From Agapetus fuscipes (lineage: Eukaryota > Arthropoda > Insecta > Trichoptera > Glossosomatidae), in the NCBI GenBank assembly GCA_951799405.1, contig OX637344.1, positions 17,236,001 to 17,300,000 on the forward strand: a DNA stretch of 64,000 nt, read 5' to 3'. The translations under genes were made by a program, and so were the position numbers. Of the stretch, positions 1-11,420 are shown piece after piece. Position 1 is the stretch's first letter, and each line of letters opens with the position of its first letter. The notes beneath the pieces were generated by a model. It was not told the DNA's origin. It was given only the letters and a program-made list of their open reading frames with translations, and did no database searches.

Positions 1-131
1 TTCTTCGAAGTGGAAGCGGCAATACACGTTTTTTGCGATACACGTACATTGGTTCAAGTTGAGACACTTCCTGGATCGCTTTTACCTGCGGCTTGAAATT
101 CTTCTGGTCGAGAAAAACATGCATCCCACCT
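1..131 (-). other. open frame at left edge, possible exon
   Basis: The minus strand is open across the first ~130 bases. It is preceded by a T-rich tract and TTGCAG, which looks like a splice acceptor at about 131. The frame reads GGMHVFLDQKNFKPQ and continues off the edge. I do not recognise the peptide; a + frame is also open, so chance or a transposon fragment is possible. Confidence 0.2.
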
Positions 132-1217
132 GCAAAAAAACAATATGATAAAATATCGTATCGGATGTTTCAAATGAACTTCACCATATAATAATAAGTG
201 TAATATTACCTTCTCTACGAGAAAAACTTAAAGCGATGGAATATTATGTCCTTTTTATTAAATATTTAACGTTTTTTAGATCGACGACAAACTTTTTCAC
301 TCCGCGCGGGGTGAAGTACCGACATGCAAACAAGAAATGGCTGTTCAATGTTGTTGATTTTTCTACATGCAGAGCGAGCGTAGTAATAATATTTCACTTT
401 ATAATTTGATCATGAATTAGACACGGCGATTTAAACAAAATTTCATAAACCAGTGAAGTTATAAGTTTTACAGATTCTTGTATTTTATATTTCCTAATAT
501 CTGCCTTCATTGACCCAAAACTTGAACTAAAATGGTGATTAAGACGCATGATCCTTTAGTCAAACTGAGATATTAGCGCCTCTACTTATAAGAGCAGTCA
601 AAGCTCTTTATAACGATAGGTAGGTCCGACTCTTCCGGGTCTGCGCCCAGCATCTAAATTTATCTCGCACATTGCCTCTATTTATACCCACACACGTACA
701 ATAGGTTTCACAAATTTGAATTTAGAATTCCGCTGAAGGCGATTTAAATTAATGTATTTAATTGAAAAAGTTTATGATCCGGATCAAATGTGCCTATTTT
801 TAAATCGAATATATATGGATTTGTTTCCCTAAAAAAAATCCTATCTACATATATAAAAATATTTTTTCGATAAAATGTAACTTAACTGTCTTTCACTTCT
901 TTGATTTTTTTTAAATAATTGACTTATATTTTCAAATTTATAAAAAAAAATACTTTTATGAGACCAAGGTCCAAAGAACGAATAAAAAATATTAGTTAGC
1001 CTTTTCCCTAGCAACCCGGCCGTGTGATCTTACAACTTTGTCTATGTCAATTAATGTTCGGACCTCATTCAAATAGTAAGTGAATACTTATTCTATTTTT
1101 TTAGAGAAACTTAAATCCTTTCTCAGTAAAAAGTCGTATCAAAAAATTACGTTTTATTGTGATAAAGCAAATTCAGAACTATAAAAGCAAAAATAAAAAC
1201 CTTCACCGTTTTTCTAG
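132..1217. other. AT-rich intron-like DNA, nothing recognised
   Basis: No coding signature and no member of the repeat families named here was found. Homopolymer A and T runs are common. CCTAGCAACCCGGCCGTGTGA near 1011 resembles a stretch near 46395, suggesting an old unclassified repeat. Confidence 0.4.
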
Positions 1218-1634
1218 GTGACAAACTCATACAGTTTTTTGTTATCTACAGTTTTCTTGATCAACCTATTCTTAAAATCTTCGGAAAAAAAAAACACCAA
1301 AATGTTTCGGAAACGCTATAGTATTTTTGTATGGGAGAATTTTCCTTTTCTTCCAGCCCCAATCATTGTTAACATTTGTTCCATACATCCGCCCGCGCCC
1401 CCGAAACAGGGCGTCGTCCCACATATTCCAGAAGCCCCCTGTCTTGTCGCTCCGGTACACCCTCCGACACAATATACAATAGAAGAAGAACGACGCGCTG
1501 TCGAACAAGTCTTTTCATACGCCGTCTCGCTGCGAGAACGAAGCTTGCCTGTGTATATCTGTAAATATAATAAAATGGAAGCCGAACAGCTAAACAAAAA
1601 CATTTTTAAAAATGTTTTTAACCGTGGTCCATAG
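1218..1634 (+). other. unassigned open frame, GC-rich core
   Basis: A 138-codon frame covers an island (about 1370-1560) richer in GC than its surroundings. The middle is proline-rich (HPPAPPKQG) and is followed by a charged stretch (TIEEERRAVEQ). The opposite strand is also open for 95 codons. Its last bases overlap a MITE at about 1621. No domain is recognised. It could be an alternative first exon of the surrounding gene, a transposon fragment or chance. Confidence 0.15.
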
Positions 1635-1833
1635 TTTTGTTCTTCTTTTTTCTTTTTCTTCTTGAAAACTTCAACTTACGTTTCGTCACCACTGCGTGTG
1701 ACTTCTGCAGAGCTCTGCTCCCTTCTGATTTTTGTTTGAAAGACGGCGTCTATTTATTTGTAATTGCTAAGGAGGGCGTGGCTTGATTGCAAGAAGAAAA
1801 ATAAAAAATAACAACAAAACTATAGACCACGGT
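1621..1833. mobile_element. MITE with ACCGTGGTCCATAGTTTTGTT inverted ends
   Basis: The left end ACCGTGGTCCATAGTTTT is matched in inverted form by AAAACTATAGACCACGGT at the right, with one mismatch, and pairing continues through T/A-rich sequence. No transposase is inside. The interior holds a CTGCAGA-stem-GAAACGTA motif on the minus strand (1680-1710). Confidence 0.7.
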
Positions 1834-2809
1834 CAAAGCCCGGAAAGACAAAATCAAACAAAAACTATTTCATTTATTTCCGTGGAGGTAGGATTTTTTC
1901 ATAAAAATTATGTAAATTTAAGAAATCATAGGTAGGTAAAAATATTAAAAATGGTCAATTTTAGTACAGCCCATTAATGTTTATTCTTTATGGTCGTTGA
2001 AACACTACGCATGCGCGAATCTGTCAATTATGACGGAATCGTGAATAGACCTAACTAAATGCCAAAAAAAAAAAAATCTGCACATAATAAAAAAAACAGC
2101 AATTATGCAGCAGTTATGCAATATCTTGCGTCATAAACATGTTTTTTTTGGGATCCCAGTGAGAAAATTTCACAGATTCCTATTTTTAATGGGTATTGTG
2201 ACTTTTAAACAGTTAAAAATTGCTATTGATGTTGTGTTAGTTAGTACATTCTACTCATAGATTACAGTTATGACAACTGCAAAAATTAAAAATGTCCACA
2301 AACCAAAATGGCGACATGGAACGAAGACAATGCACGTTTATAATAATTTTCTTTTAGTACTTAAATACTCGAAATTTTGGTGAAAAAAAAATTTCAATTA
2401 TATTTTTCACATTCCTTATTCTTTTACGTAACTCAAAATGATTTTATTTATGTGTGTGTGTTGTCTGCTTGTTGTTATATTTATATAGATGAGTCGCCAT
2501 TTGACCTTTGCTATATTAAACATTTTCCTTCGACATTTATGTACTCCCTTTAATACCATCAGGTCAAATATTTCCCACACGCAATGTTAACCGTACATTC
2601 GAGAAGGTATTGCCTTGTAAAAGACATTTTATTGATCAATTAATCATCATTACCTTATAAAGGCAGTGCCTTATGCTAGCCATCTATCTGTGTTGGTTTC
2701 CATCATCTTGAACTACGAATAGAACGAGACATCCATGAGACACTTCAAATCCTGGAAGAATGAAGTTCTTAGGGGACCTCTTCTTTGTCTTACCAAATAT
2801 TTTCCTTCA
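1834..2809. other. AT-rich intron-like DNA, nothing recognised
   Basis: No gene, tRNA-like promoter or named repeat was found. Only homopolymers and a short GT run near 2453 stand out. Confidence 0.35.
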
Positions 2810-2902
2810 AAGTGAGCGTATAAGAAGAAAATTTATGGAAAATATATGAATGAATTGAATGAGATATGTATGAATTGAATGAGATATGTATGAATTGAAT
2901 GA
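2810..2902 (+). repeat. LINE-N C-terminal fragment with short tandem repeat
   Basis: The piece resembles the end of the LINE-N frame (AGTGAGCGTA...AAGAAGAAAAT...ATGAATGAATTGAA). A ~21-bp unit (ATGAGATATGTATGAATTGA) is then repeated about three times. It abuts an R copy. Confidence 0.45.
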
Positions 2903-3395
2903 GGTTGGCATGAGGCTGACCACCCATACTGTAAATAGTTATTCACTTTGCCAATGTCACGCCTGTTTCAGGGAAGGTCGGCAAGAGTTGCAGGGCTTAC
3001 GTTCATTTGAGATTGGGTTTTTATATTGTAGGTCAACATGTGGCATGTCGCACACTTAAAAATAAAGAGCTATAACTCAAAAATTGGGAAAATCGAGATT
3101 TTGTAATAAAACGCAAGAACAATGCGAGAAGAATAGGTAGAATGCGACAGCCGTTCAATTTGGACGAATATGACCGAGATAAAACATCGGCCGCCTTTTT
3201 CATCCCATACAAGTTGTACTGGTTGTCTGAACTTCAAACGTGATTTCCCAACATTCTTATTTTTTTAGTTATTTCTCTTTATGATTAAGCGTGCGATGTG
3301 TAAGCGCGAAATTATACATGTCTGCTTGTGGGAATGCGTTTAATATAAATCTTAAATGAAATATATATTTGCAGCTTAGATTTCGATTTAGATTT
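2903..3395 (+). repeat. R repeat, split by a TA-type MITE
   Basis: R is the commonest repeat here, ~250 bp. Its consensus starts TTCCTTGACTTATAGG, passes through CACCCCTGTTTCAGGGAAGG and CACATGCGGCATGTG, and ends TTTGCAACTTAGATTAGA. The two middle motifs are small perfect hairpins. This copy lacks the first bases and is cut at 3048-3296 by a MITE. Copies end in a variable (TTAGAT)n-like tail and many lack the 5' part, as expected of retroposons. No A/B box is visible, so a tRNA origin is not supported. Confidence 0.8.
3048..3296. mobile_element. T-MITE (TCGCACGCTTAAT ends), nested in R
   Basis: The element has inverted ends beginning TCGCAC and a 249-bp length. The duplicated TG beside it stands at the expected TA-type target. 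It interrupts R exactly between GGCATG and TGTAAGCG. Other copies lie at 14017, 38222 and 47603. Confidence 0.8.
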
Positions 3396-3411
3396 TAGAT
3401 AGTAAGGATAT

Positions 3412-3460
3412 GAAGAAATGGAGGCAGCTCTGCAGGTGCTCTGGCCACCCCTAGCGGAAT
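3412..3460 (+). repeat. LINE-N 3' end fragment
   Basis: It matches the recurrent 3' end GGCAGCTCTGCAG...GCCACCCCTAGCGGAAT. It is fused directly to an R fragment on the other strand. Confidence 0.6.
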
Positions 3461-3461
3461 A

Positions 3462-3541
3462 AAACAGGGGTGACATTGGCAAAGTGAACCATTTTCTACA
3501 GCAGGGGGGGTCAGCCGCATACCAACCTATAAGTCAAGGAA
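3462..3541 (-). repeat. R repeat, 5' part only
   Basis: Minus-strand first ~80 bp of R, from the AGGGGTGACATTGG motif to CAAGGAA. Confidence 0.75.
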
Positions 3542-3542
3542 C

Positions 3543-5106
3543 TTTCTATGTTTTAATTCTATGTTTTAAATTTTAAGCTAAAAATCATTACACGAGCAAG
3601 TTCCTATTCACCACATGCGGCCCCTTTGTGGAATACGTGGTAATAAGTTGCTTTAAATGCGTAGCTTGTTTACGTTGAAATAGTTTCAATAAAGTATTGA
3701 AAACAAGTTTTAAAAAAATATTCAATAACAGTTAGGTACAATCCTTGGCACCATCTAGAGCAGACAAAATCACAAGCATTCTCAGCCAGCGTGAAATGCT
3801 TTTATAAACATAGAAGGTGTGATACAAATTCATAGACCATCTATCCACGAGCATAGTGAGCTATTACCAAATAGTCTACACATGCAGGGAGTTGTAGACC
3901 ACTTTCCCGCCCTCTTACACTGCTATGAATGTTTTGGCGCGCGGCCAGGAAGCTATACGTAACACTCTTGGCTCTGCATTTTTTGCCTTGTTTACTTCTA
4001 GCTTGCAATCAATACTTGGCTACTCCTGTTTAACGCCAAGTTGCTTGACGTTCAACAGTGTTTTGTGCAAGTTGTTCTGCGTTAAGTAACTTTGACTCAA
4101 GAAAAGAAAGGCAATATTTATGTCTTTCTTAGGCTTGTTACAATAAAAACGAAGCACATTCCACCTAAATATAAATTGTACTAGAAACTGCACTCTACTT
4201 TCTTGCTTCAGTCAAACCATGAAAAGTGTTTGTGAAGCTATTTCTGTATTCATCCTTAATCTTAGTAGCAAAGTTCATAAAAACACATAAAAATACAAAT
4301 TATTTTGAATTTGTTTTTTGTTAACTATAAATAATAAGTAACTTGTAATTTTTCGCTTTTAATAAAATTCAAGATAGCTACCTAACAGCTGAAATCTTTA
4401 AATGAGATTTATTCTACATTTTTCCTTACTTTTTTAGCTCATAAAAATCTGTGATTGTCCATTCCCTAAATCCAAAAATTGGTATCTCTGCGATCAGTAC
4501 TTTCGGCTGGGATATACATGCATACATACAGACGAACGGGCAGGTTCGACAAATAAGGTTATTTTGCATGTCCTGCACCAGGACAAGTCATAAAAAAAAA
4601 TCCCGACGAATACAATACTTTATAGTTCCTTTGAACTCCAATAAAGTAAAAATGGAAATCATTCACTTCGAAATGATGCGCACGTCTAAAATCGATTGCT
4701 TGGGAAATGGCGTACAAATATTTTGTTATAGGTTGCCAAGGATGGCAGTTTTACACACGACTGATGTTTACTCGCCGAGAAAAACTTCCAAATTCAAAAC
4801 TGTTCCAACCCATCGTCTGGTTACACCGATGTACACATTATTTTTCTGATTTCGTAATATTTGTTGTGTTTCACGTTACAGAATAATAAAATTTTTAAAT
4901 CAACCGGCCGTGTTTTATGGCCATTTCATAAGTCTGTCAATGACATTTGAAACCGCAATGTTGCCGCGCATTTTCTATTATTTTCCGTCTTTTTACGATG
5001 TACGAATTTACGAATTTTCCGAACATTGGATTAATATGTCTGTACAAATCGTTTGCCGTTCAAAAAAACACGTTTCCCGGTAATTTTACAATATTTGATC
5101 AGGGTT
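3543..5106. other. 1.5 kb without a recognised gene or repeat
   Basis: A 132-codon + frame (4451-4849) is present but has no recognisable domain, does not start at a convincing ATG and looks like chance. No repeat shared with the rest of the window was seen. Confidence 0.35.
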
Positions 5107-5178
5107 AACTTTGGCAAAGTGAACCATTTTCTACAGCATGGGTGGTCAGCCGCATACCAACCTATAAGTCAAGGAGCA
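5107..5178 (-). repeat. R repeat, 5' part
   Basis: Minus-strand 5' part of R, ending TATAAGTCAAGGA. It is followed by the spacer and LINE-N remnant that also follow R at 11246 and 55909. Confidence 0.75.
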
Positions 5179-5221
5179 TATACAACAAATTAAATTTGTA
5201 AAATAGACTAATACTAATATG

Positions 5222-5420
5222 TATAAACATCAAAACAAATACAAAAATACAAAATTCCAATTTAAAGAAAAACCCCCAGCCCTAGCCGCCAACATTAGGT
5301 ATAGATTAACCGCCATTATTTCTGCCCTTACATACTTCTTTCATTTCATCCAGATTCATAACCTTCTTCATACAAGCTCTCCTTTTATTATCACTGGATA
5401 TTCCATTCATTCAGACAAGA
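5222..5420 (-). pseudogene. LINE-N C-terminal remnant adjoining R
   Basis: Read on the minus strand it resembles the KRRACMKKVM...MKEVCKDRGKWR tail region of copies at 42826 and 55970. Frames are broken. On its sense strand the R sequence lies downstream, where a 3' UTR would be. Confidence 0.5.
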
Positions 5421-5456
5421 GAGGAAATAAGTGTTTTTAGGCTTTCATGGCCGGCT

Positions 5457-5962
5457 TCAGATGATGATAAGGATGTAGAATCCATCTTTCCGGGCTTGTA
5501 GACCATGGTCCAATAATTCTTTTGTAGGCTGCTTTATTCTTTTTGGAAGGCTGCTACGTTTCGTCAGTAACATACGACTGACTTCTTCAGGGCTTGTACT
5601 TAGACTCAGACCAAGAAAGGAAATATTTGGCTCAGTTGTACGTAATTTTAAGCGCAAATTAGGGTCTATGTTAATAAGCGTATTACGGTATTTGTTTTTT
5701 TTTATAATCAACATAGCAGAAAATCCGCTCTCACAGATATACGTGGTTGTAAATGGAATCGGAAACAGTAGTGGTTTTCTGGACAGCGGTGGATATTGAT
5801 TTTTAACTTTTATCCAAAATTCACACAACTCCAGTTTGTTGAATTCCGCTTGCAAACCTCCATCGCAAAATAGTCAAATCAGAGATTCCTTTTCACTTAC
5901 ACTTCCAGATCCGAAACGTATAGGGCATAGGCTCCTTATCCAATTGAACTCTGAATAATCTT
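5457..5962 (-). pseudogene. hAT transposase C-terminal remnant
   Basis: The minus strand encodes the C-terminal dimerisation region of hAT transposases of the ZBED5/SCAND3-like type. The order is KEDYSEFNWIRSL, an in-frame TGA, CDGGLQAEFNKLELCEFW, IKVKNQYPPLSRK, FTTTYICESGFSAM and KNKYRNTL...DPNLRLKL. TYICESGFS is the hallmark; in the family it forms the hydrophobic end of the RNase H-like fold. The rest of the transposase is absent. After about 5620 the frame stays open but leaves the family (SPEEVSRMLLTKRS) and covers a hammerhead-like motif at 5558-5590, so a second repeat is probably joined there. It is an inactive fragment. Confidence 0.85.
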
Positions 5963-6317
5963 CTTTAAAATATTATTTTGTCTCATTATTTAGTGTATGT
6001 AATGTGGCCATGGCTGCTTATCTGGATATCTCATTTGTTCTCCGTTTCAGTAATTAACAATCCCATTATCAATTTATTTCTGACATTTATAGGAAGATCG
6101 GATCCCAGGTTAAATGTCTCTTACTTGGTCAAAGTCCAGCTGGAAGATCTCCAAAAACGGAGAAGGAATATTTGACCTACTTCACACAAAGCTCTCATAT
6201 GGTCTTTGATTAAAATGATTTCTAAATCATTCTTCATCAGATGAAGTTCTCAAATCTATTGAAAAAAAAAATACAAGAGAATTCAATACTTCGCTTTCGA
6301 TTCAAGGTACTGTCCTA

Positions 6318-6606
6318 TTTAGAGTGCTTCATTCCATGCCGAGAGCTCGGGTTCGAATCCCACGAAGGGTCTCAGGAATGATTTCCTGTTTCGGTATATA
6401 TTTAAAATCGAAATTAATATACCGGCGTGGTTTTTACTTAATCTTCACAAGAAAAGAGCTTGCAAAATCCCCCCTCCAACTGAAGTGGTTGGCGTATGGC
6501 CGGAATCCTTACCTCTAAAAATAAATAGATGCCACTCGCCACATGCTACCCTTTGGGGAAATCGCGGCAAGAAGTTACACCATATACGTAGCGAAATAGC
6601 GTTAGC
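6318..6606 (+). mobile_element. SINE-A, diverged copy
   Basis: SINE-A has a tRNA-like head: A box TAGCTCAGTTGGTAGAGTG, then CATTCCATGCCGAGAGC and B box GGGTTCGAATCCC. The body has CCTTCACAAGAAATGAG, CAACTGAAGTGGTTGGCGT and AAGAAGTTACACTATATG. The tail is TTGCGTT-like, total ~340 bp. Here the A box is degraded but the B box and body are clear. Confidence 0.8.
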
Positions 6607-6704
6607 AGAATCTTAGTTTTAATAATATGTTGCCATTTTGATCAACGGTTGATATCTCGTGATTATTGTATCAAAAGCTAATATTAACCACTTTGGTACT
6701 CCAT

Positions 6705-6970
6705 TTCTTGACTTATAGGTTGGTATGGGGCTGACCACCGATGCTTTAGAAAATGGCTCACTTTTCCAATGATACCCCTGTTTCAGGGAAGTTCGGCAAG
6801 ACTTGCAGGGTTCATTTGAGTTGTGGGTTTTTTTTTATATTGTAAGTCCACATGTGTCATGTTTTAGTGCGAACTTATACGTGTCAATTCGTGAAAATGC
6901 ATATAGTGTGAATCCTTAATTAATGTTACATATCTTTGCAACTTAGATTGGATTAGATTAGTCCTTCATG
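6705..6970 (+). repeat. R repeat, near full length
   Basis: Starts TTCTTGACTTATAGG and ends GCAACTTAGATTGGATTAGATTA. Confidence 0.85.
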
Positions 6971-7669
6971 TTTTTTTTTTGATCAACCATTCAACTTTTT
7001 ATAATACAATTCATTTAAAGTTTATACAACTTGATATTTCCCAATGTTGACTAATGTTACACCTAATTGCTACAGCCATTTCGCTACCATTTTCTAAACA
7101 CGTGAAAAGGTAACATCGGCTTATTAATATTCAATTTAACCCTCCCGACTGTTCCAATCATTGTGCATACTTCCATTTCAAGTTCTTAAATAATATAGTT
7201 TTTCAATCACAACTTCATTTAACCGAAAATTTGTGGAAGCTATAAAACTCAATAGAGACGCTGTTTTAGATTTGATATTTGTTTTGTAAAACGATATATT
7301 TGAGTTTAAATGATACGTTTTATACTAACGTGATGTGGTATAAAGCCTTTGAGTTGAGGGCGGTGCAGGAAATCCTAGCTCACTCGTATGCACTACGATT
7401 ATTATTATTCTAGATTGCTCTACAAGTCGAAGCCCTCTATTGTAGCGGCAAGCCTTTGAGATGAATCCGGCAACAATGCCTATGCTATGAAAAATTCCAT
7501 TATGGCATGCCATGGAAGCTTTTCAAGTGTTGATTTAGAAATGCCTCTAATACAGAGAGTACAGACATCGTGAATTCAGTATTTGTTGAATTCAACACAA
7601 TTTTAAAAGTGATTTAAATAGTGATTGAAAATCAATATAGTATGAACTTTTAATGCATTTCTCTTTGCA
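6971..7669. other. no recognised gene or repeat
   Basis: AT-rich sequence with no coding signature or named repeat. Confidence 0.35.
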
Positions 7670-8170
7670 TGACCGGTCCGTAGTCTAGTGGTTAACACTT
7701 GTGACTCGTAAATGGAAGGTTGTGGGTTCGAATCACGGCGGAGCACAAAAAATACACCATTTAGATTTTCAAATACGCTCTTCATTGGGTGAAAAATTAA
7801 TATTCCCTTACCAAAGACCCGTCACTTAAGGTCCATCCAGCCTTACAGCAATTGGGTCTCGCTTGAGTATTGGCGCTTTGTAGCGACAACCACGCTCGTA
7901 AACAACACCTCTTCGGCAAGTGTCATATTGGGTGGGTAGATAAGTCTTTGTCCTGACACATAAATGGTGCCACTTGTATTAAATCCATATGAATTTCACT
8001 TATAACCATATAACAAAAAGTTGGAAGATTGCTATAATCGCTATATCACCCTCGAAGACAACAATGTTCAATAATAAAATTGAATATTTCCAAAAAAAAA
8101 AAAAATTCTCTGTTAGGACAAAGACTTATCAACCCACCAATCTAGGGAGTCTCCCGCACAGAATTTCTTG
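7670..8170 (+). mobile_element. SINE-B, split by a mariner-like MITE
   Basis: SINE-B has a tRNA-like head: GACCGGTCCGTAGTCTAGTGG (A box), ACTCGTAAATGGAAGG, then GGGTTCGAATC (B box) and GGCGGAGCAC. The body has GCTCTTCGCTGGGTTGAAAA, AAAGGTCCATCCAGCC and CAGCAACTGGGTCTTGC. Two endings exist: CACCAAATAAATCATCC plus (ATT)n, or CTAGGGAGTCTCCCGCACAGG plus A-rich. This copy has the second, and the MITE at 7928-8140 lies inside it. Confidence 0.88.
7928..8140. mobile_element. mariner-like MITE nested in SINE-B
   Basis: Left end TTGGGTGGGTAGATAAGTC is matched in inverted form by GACTTATCAACCCACCAA at the right. Such ends are typical of mariner elements. A TA precedes the left end. No transposase frame is visible in 213 bp. 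Confidence 0.78.
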
Positions 8171-8318
8171 TTGCAGGGTGTATGTCCATTTGAGATTTGG
8201 TTTTAATGTTGTAGGTTCATACGCAAGCACAAACTTGCACGTGTCTGCTTGTGAGAATGCATCTAATGTGTGTGAATCCCCAATGTTACATATCTTTGCA
8301 ATTGAGATTAGATTAGGA
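8171..8318 (+). repeat. R repeat, 5'-truncated
   Basis: R from GTTGCAGGGTG to the AGATTAGATTAG tail, directly joined to the SINE-B end. Confidence 0.75.
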
Positions 8319-8649
8319 AAGCGACGTTGCCAGTTTTAATTTTCTCCTTGCACGGCTTGAGCTTGAGTGGAGCTTCGGCCTCACCTTTCACAGTCTGTGC
8401 TGTTTGCTCTCCGTATAAGTAATTCCTGCTATGCTCTATCTAAGTTGCAAATACATGAAGTGCACACTCTACCTGTCTGACTGTAGAGCCACCTCAAAGT
8501 TGGCTTTCCCTTCTCTATGCTCAGAAAATAGACGAAGCTTATTCTGTTCTGTGAATGCAATCTTCACTTTAACAGGCTTTTCTGACTCAAATGCTTACAT
8601 ATAATAAAGGAATATATTATACACCTTATTGTTTATAGAATAATACGTT

Positions 8650-8805
8650 TGTATGAGGTTAAACATCCATATTGTACAAACTTGGTCAATTTTTGCCAAT
8701 CCCACCCCGTTTCAAGGAAAAGTGACGGGAGTGTTCATTTGAGAGTTGTTTTTTTTTTTTTAAGTACACATGCAGCATGTGTAACCGTGAACTTATTCGT
8801 AAATT
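8650..8805 (+). repeat. R repeat, old diverged copy
   Basis: Only scattered R motifs remain (CACCCCGTTTCAAGG, CATGCAGCATGTG). Confidence 0.55.
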
Positions 8806-8841
8806 ATTTTATTAAGACTGTACAAAAGTTTATTCAAATTT

Positions 8842-9184
8842 GGACCGGTCGATAGCTCAGTTGGTAGAGTGCATGCATTCCATGCCGAGAGCTCGGGTTC
8901 GAATCCCGCCGAGGGTGTCAGGAATGATTTTCCGTTTCGGTGTTTATTTCAAACTCTAAAATAAAATACTAGCAAAGTTTACTCAACCTTCACAAGAAAT
9001 GAGTACCAACCCCCTCGGGAGCTGGGAAACCCCTCACTTCACTGAAGTGGTTGGCGTAATGCCGGCCCCCTTATCTGTAAAAATAAATATGTTCACTCGC
9101 CATATATGCGACCCCTTCGCGGATAACGCTGCAACAAGTTACACTATATGTGTAATTTAGTTGCGTTTTTTTAGCGTTTTTGCG
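8842..9184 (+). mobile_element. SINE-A, full length
   Basis: Intact A box (TAGCTCAGTTGGTAGAGTG) and B box (GGGTTCGAATCCCGC), full body and a tail with repeated GCGTTTTT. Confidence 0.92.
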
Positions 9185-9286
9185 AAATCGGATTTTACGC
9201 ACCATGATGAAGAGGATATCGAATTTCTTGACGTTTTATTAAGGTCGTAGGTATGTGAAGTTATCAGAAGATGTGTATATTAGTAG

Positions 9287-9350
9287 AGCGCCCTTGCAGT
9301 GACAGCAGTCACGAAACGGCGCTATACAAATCATCATCATCATCATCATC
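9287..9350 (+). mobile_element. CR1/L2-like LINE 3' end with (ATC)n tail
   Basis: Shares GCGCCCTTGCAGTGA, ACGAAACGGCGCTATA and a (CAT)n tail with the longer copy at 29515, where this follows the stop codon of a LINE frame. Confidence 0.7.
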
Positions 9351-9912
9351 TTTGAATTCAATTCACCAAATTATTTTAGACTTGTTCATAATCATGCATG
9401 AACATGATTTAATAATTGTGCATTTGATTTAGGACGTTATCAACGGCACGTAGGTAGACAAGATTGTTTTTGTTATAAATCCATTACCCGGAGTTTCGTA
9501 ATCATGTAGAACGGCAAAGTACTCAGGACAACAACATAACCTTACCTCAAAAATGTGTAGAGAGTAAAACGCTCCCTAGAGGCGCTGTTTGGTTTCCATA
9601 CATTAATTTGTATACGCTACGTTTACGTCTAAACGTCAAGTACTAGCGGTGTAGTGAAGCGTAGATCGATAGCACACTCTATGACGTCAGAGCGAGTGCA
9701 AGACAAGTGCAGCGAGTATAAAGCAATGAGTAAATACTCAACGATCAAGTTAATGTAAAAATATATTGAAGATACGATGATAGCACTCCTAGTGAGTTTT
9801 TATTAATATATTTTTTTACAGAATTACAGTTAAAGTATGTACCAGAAAATATGGCATTTTGAAATGAATCGAGCCATTTTGTTATTAGGAGTATACACTA
9901 TACAGTTCACGT

Positions 9913-10592
9913 CATTGATATCTGTAGACTAGAAATTATTTTAAAACGAAAATAGACATTACGTATATATCTGTTTCAACCTACTTACGAAAATGTTTAT
10001 TAGTTAGAAAGAGAACAAAGAACTTCACAGTTGCATTTCCATGTGTACAAAAAAACTCGGTCGAATGTAATAATGTTTCTAGAAAGGTGGCAACATCGCC
10101 GCGTGCGTAGGTACTATGCCCGGAGTAGTCCGAACATAGACGCATGCGGTATAAATCTTGTGATTGATAAAATTGAATAATTGTATTATTTTAAGATATT
10201 GTGGCATGAGCTGTAATTGTGTGTCAAAACACAAAATGGAGGAAGCAAGAAAACATAAAATTTGACACATAAAATCATGTTTTTATGACTACTCGACTGC
10301 AACATTTGACAGGACTGAGATAAATGTGGTAGATAGTATGTATTAATGCAGTAAGTAATTTTCTTCTACTCTATCGTATACAAACTAATGATGCATTTGA
10401 ATGAAGACCTGTCAATCCAAGATGGCCGCAAGTGAACAGCTGATTCGTTTTCATACAAACATTACAAAATTCGGTAGGTATGAATGACCGTGCTGATGAA
10501 ACTTCCAGCGCAGGCACCATTAGTTTGTCAAAGCGTGGGCTCAGACGAAGACTAAAATGTCTAAGAATAGCCCCCTATGTTATTACTCAATG
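9913..10592. mobile_element. P-like element copy A, host of an F-MITE
   Basis: The family is ~510 bp with ends CATTGA...TCAATG, inverted over about 16 bp, and 8-bp target duplications. Here the duplication is perfect: GTTCACGT at 9905-9912 and 10593-10600. The core has GAGAACAAAGAACTTCACAG and a THAP-like start region near 10202-10270. The F-MITE at 10375-10573 interrupts it near the right end. Eight-base duplications plus a THAP-like start point to P elements rather than mariner; hAT is the alternative. Confidence 0.85.
10375..10573. mobile_element. F-MITE nested in P-like element
   Basis: Carries the F-MITE interior (GAAGACCTGTCAATCCAAGA) and the right arm ending CTAAGAATAGCCCC; the left arm is cut short. 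Full copies are at 30948 and 44145. Confidence 0.8.
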
Positions 10593-10825
10593 GTTCACGT
10601 TTACAGCATACATACACAGCTAGTGACGTCATTTTCCATGAGAGCTACCACGCACCCGGCATTACAGGTAATCACTTAATAATGGGGCAGGAAACCCATT
10701 GACTGATATCAGAAAACACGCTCGCTACAGTTTTTATAGCGATCGGTGTATACCTACATATTACATTAATGCATAATTACAGAGTGAGTACAATTAGTTA
10801 TATCTAATATTATATAATAATAATA

Positions 10826-10997
10826 ACCCTGTTTCAGGGAAGGTCGGCAAAAGTTGTGGGGCTTATGTTCATTTGAGGTTTGGATTTTATTTGTCAGTAC
10901 ACATTCAGCATTTGTAAGCGCGAACTACACTTGTTGGTTTGTGGGCATACATCTGAGAGCTTTAAATGAATATATCCTTGCAACTTAGATTATAGAT
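10826..10997 (+). repeat. R repeat, 5'-truncated, tail-to-tail with next
   Basis: R from ACCCTGTTTCAGGG to the tail, meeting an inverted R copy three bases on. Confidence 0.8.
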
Positions 10998-11000
10998 TAT

Positions 11001-11245
11001 AAATCTAAGTTGCAAAGATATATTAACATTTAAAGCTCATATCAAATGCATGCCCACAAACAGACACGTGTAGTTAGGTAGCGCTTACAAATGCTGAATG
11101 TATACTTACAAATTAAAAGCAAACCTCAAATGAACATAAACCCTGCAAATTTTGTCGACCTTCCTGAAACAGGGGTGACATTGGCAAAGTTTACCATTTT
11201 TACAGCATGGGTGGTCAGCCGCATACCAACCTATAAGTCAAGGAA
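11001..11245 (-). repeat. R repeat, full length
   Basis: Minus-strand R from TCTAAGTTGC to CAAGGAA. With the previous copy it makes a large inverted repeat. Confidence 0.85.
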
Positions 11246-11420
11246 CATACACGATAAATTACATTTTTTAAATCAATAAATAATAATATCATCAAAACTA
11301 CATCAAAACTAAACAGAAACAGTCGCCACCATCACAGATCAACCGCCATTTCTTTCTGTCCTTACATACTTCTTTCATTTTCTCCAGAGTCATAACCTTT
11401 TTCATACAGGCTCCTATTCA
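11246..11420 (-). pseudogene. LINE-N 3' spacer and C-terminal remnant
   Basis: The spacer next to R (CATACACGATAAATTACATT) recurs at 55909 and, in + orientation, at 34872. Beyond it lies the LINE-N C-terminal sequence (ATCAACCGCCATTTC, CATACTTCTTTCATTT). Confidence 0.55.

Noticed and set aside
4451..4849. 132-codon + frame
   Set aside because: No recognisable domain, no convincing ATG and no repeat or splice evidence.
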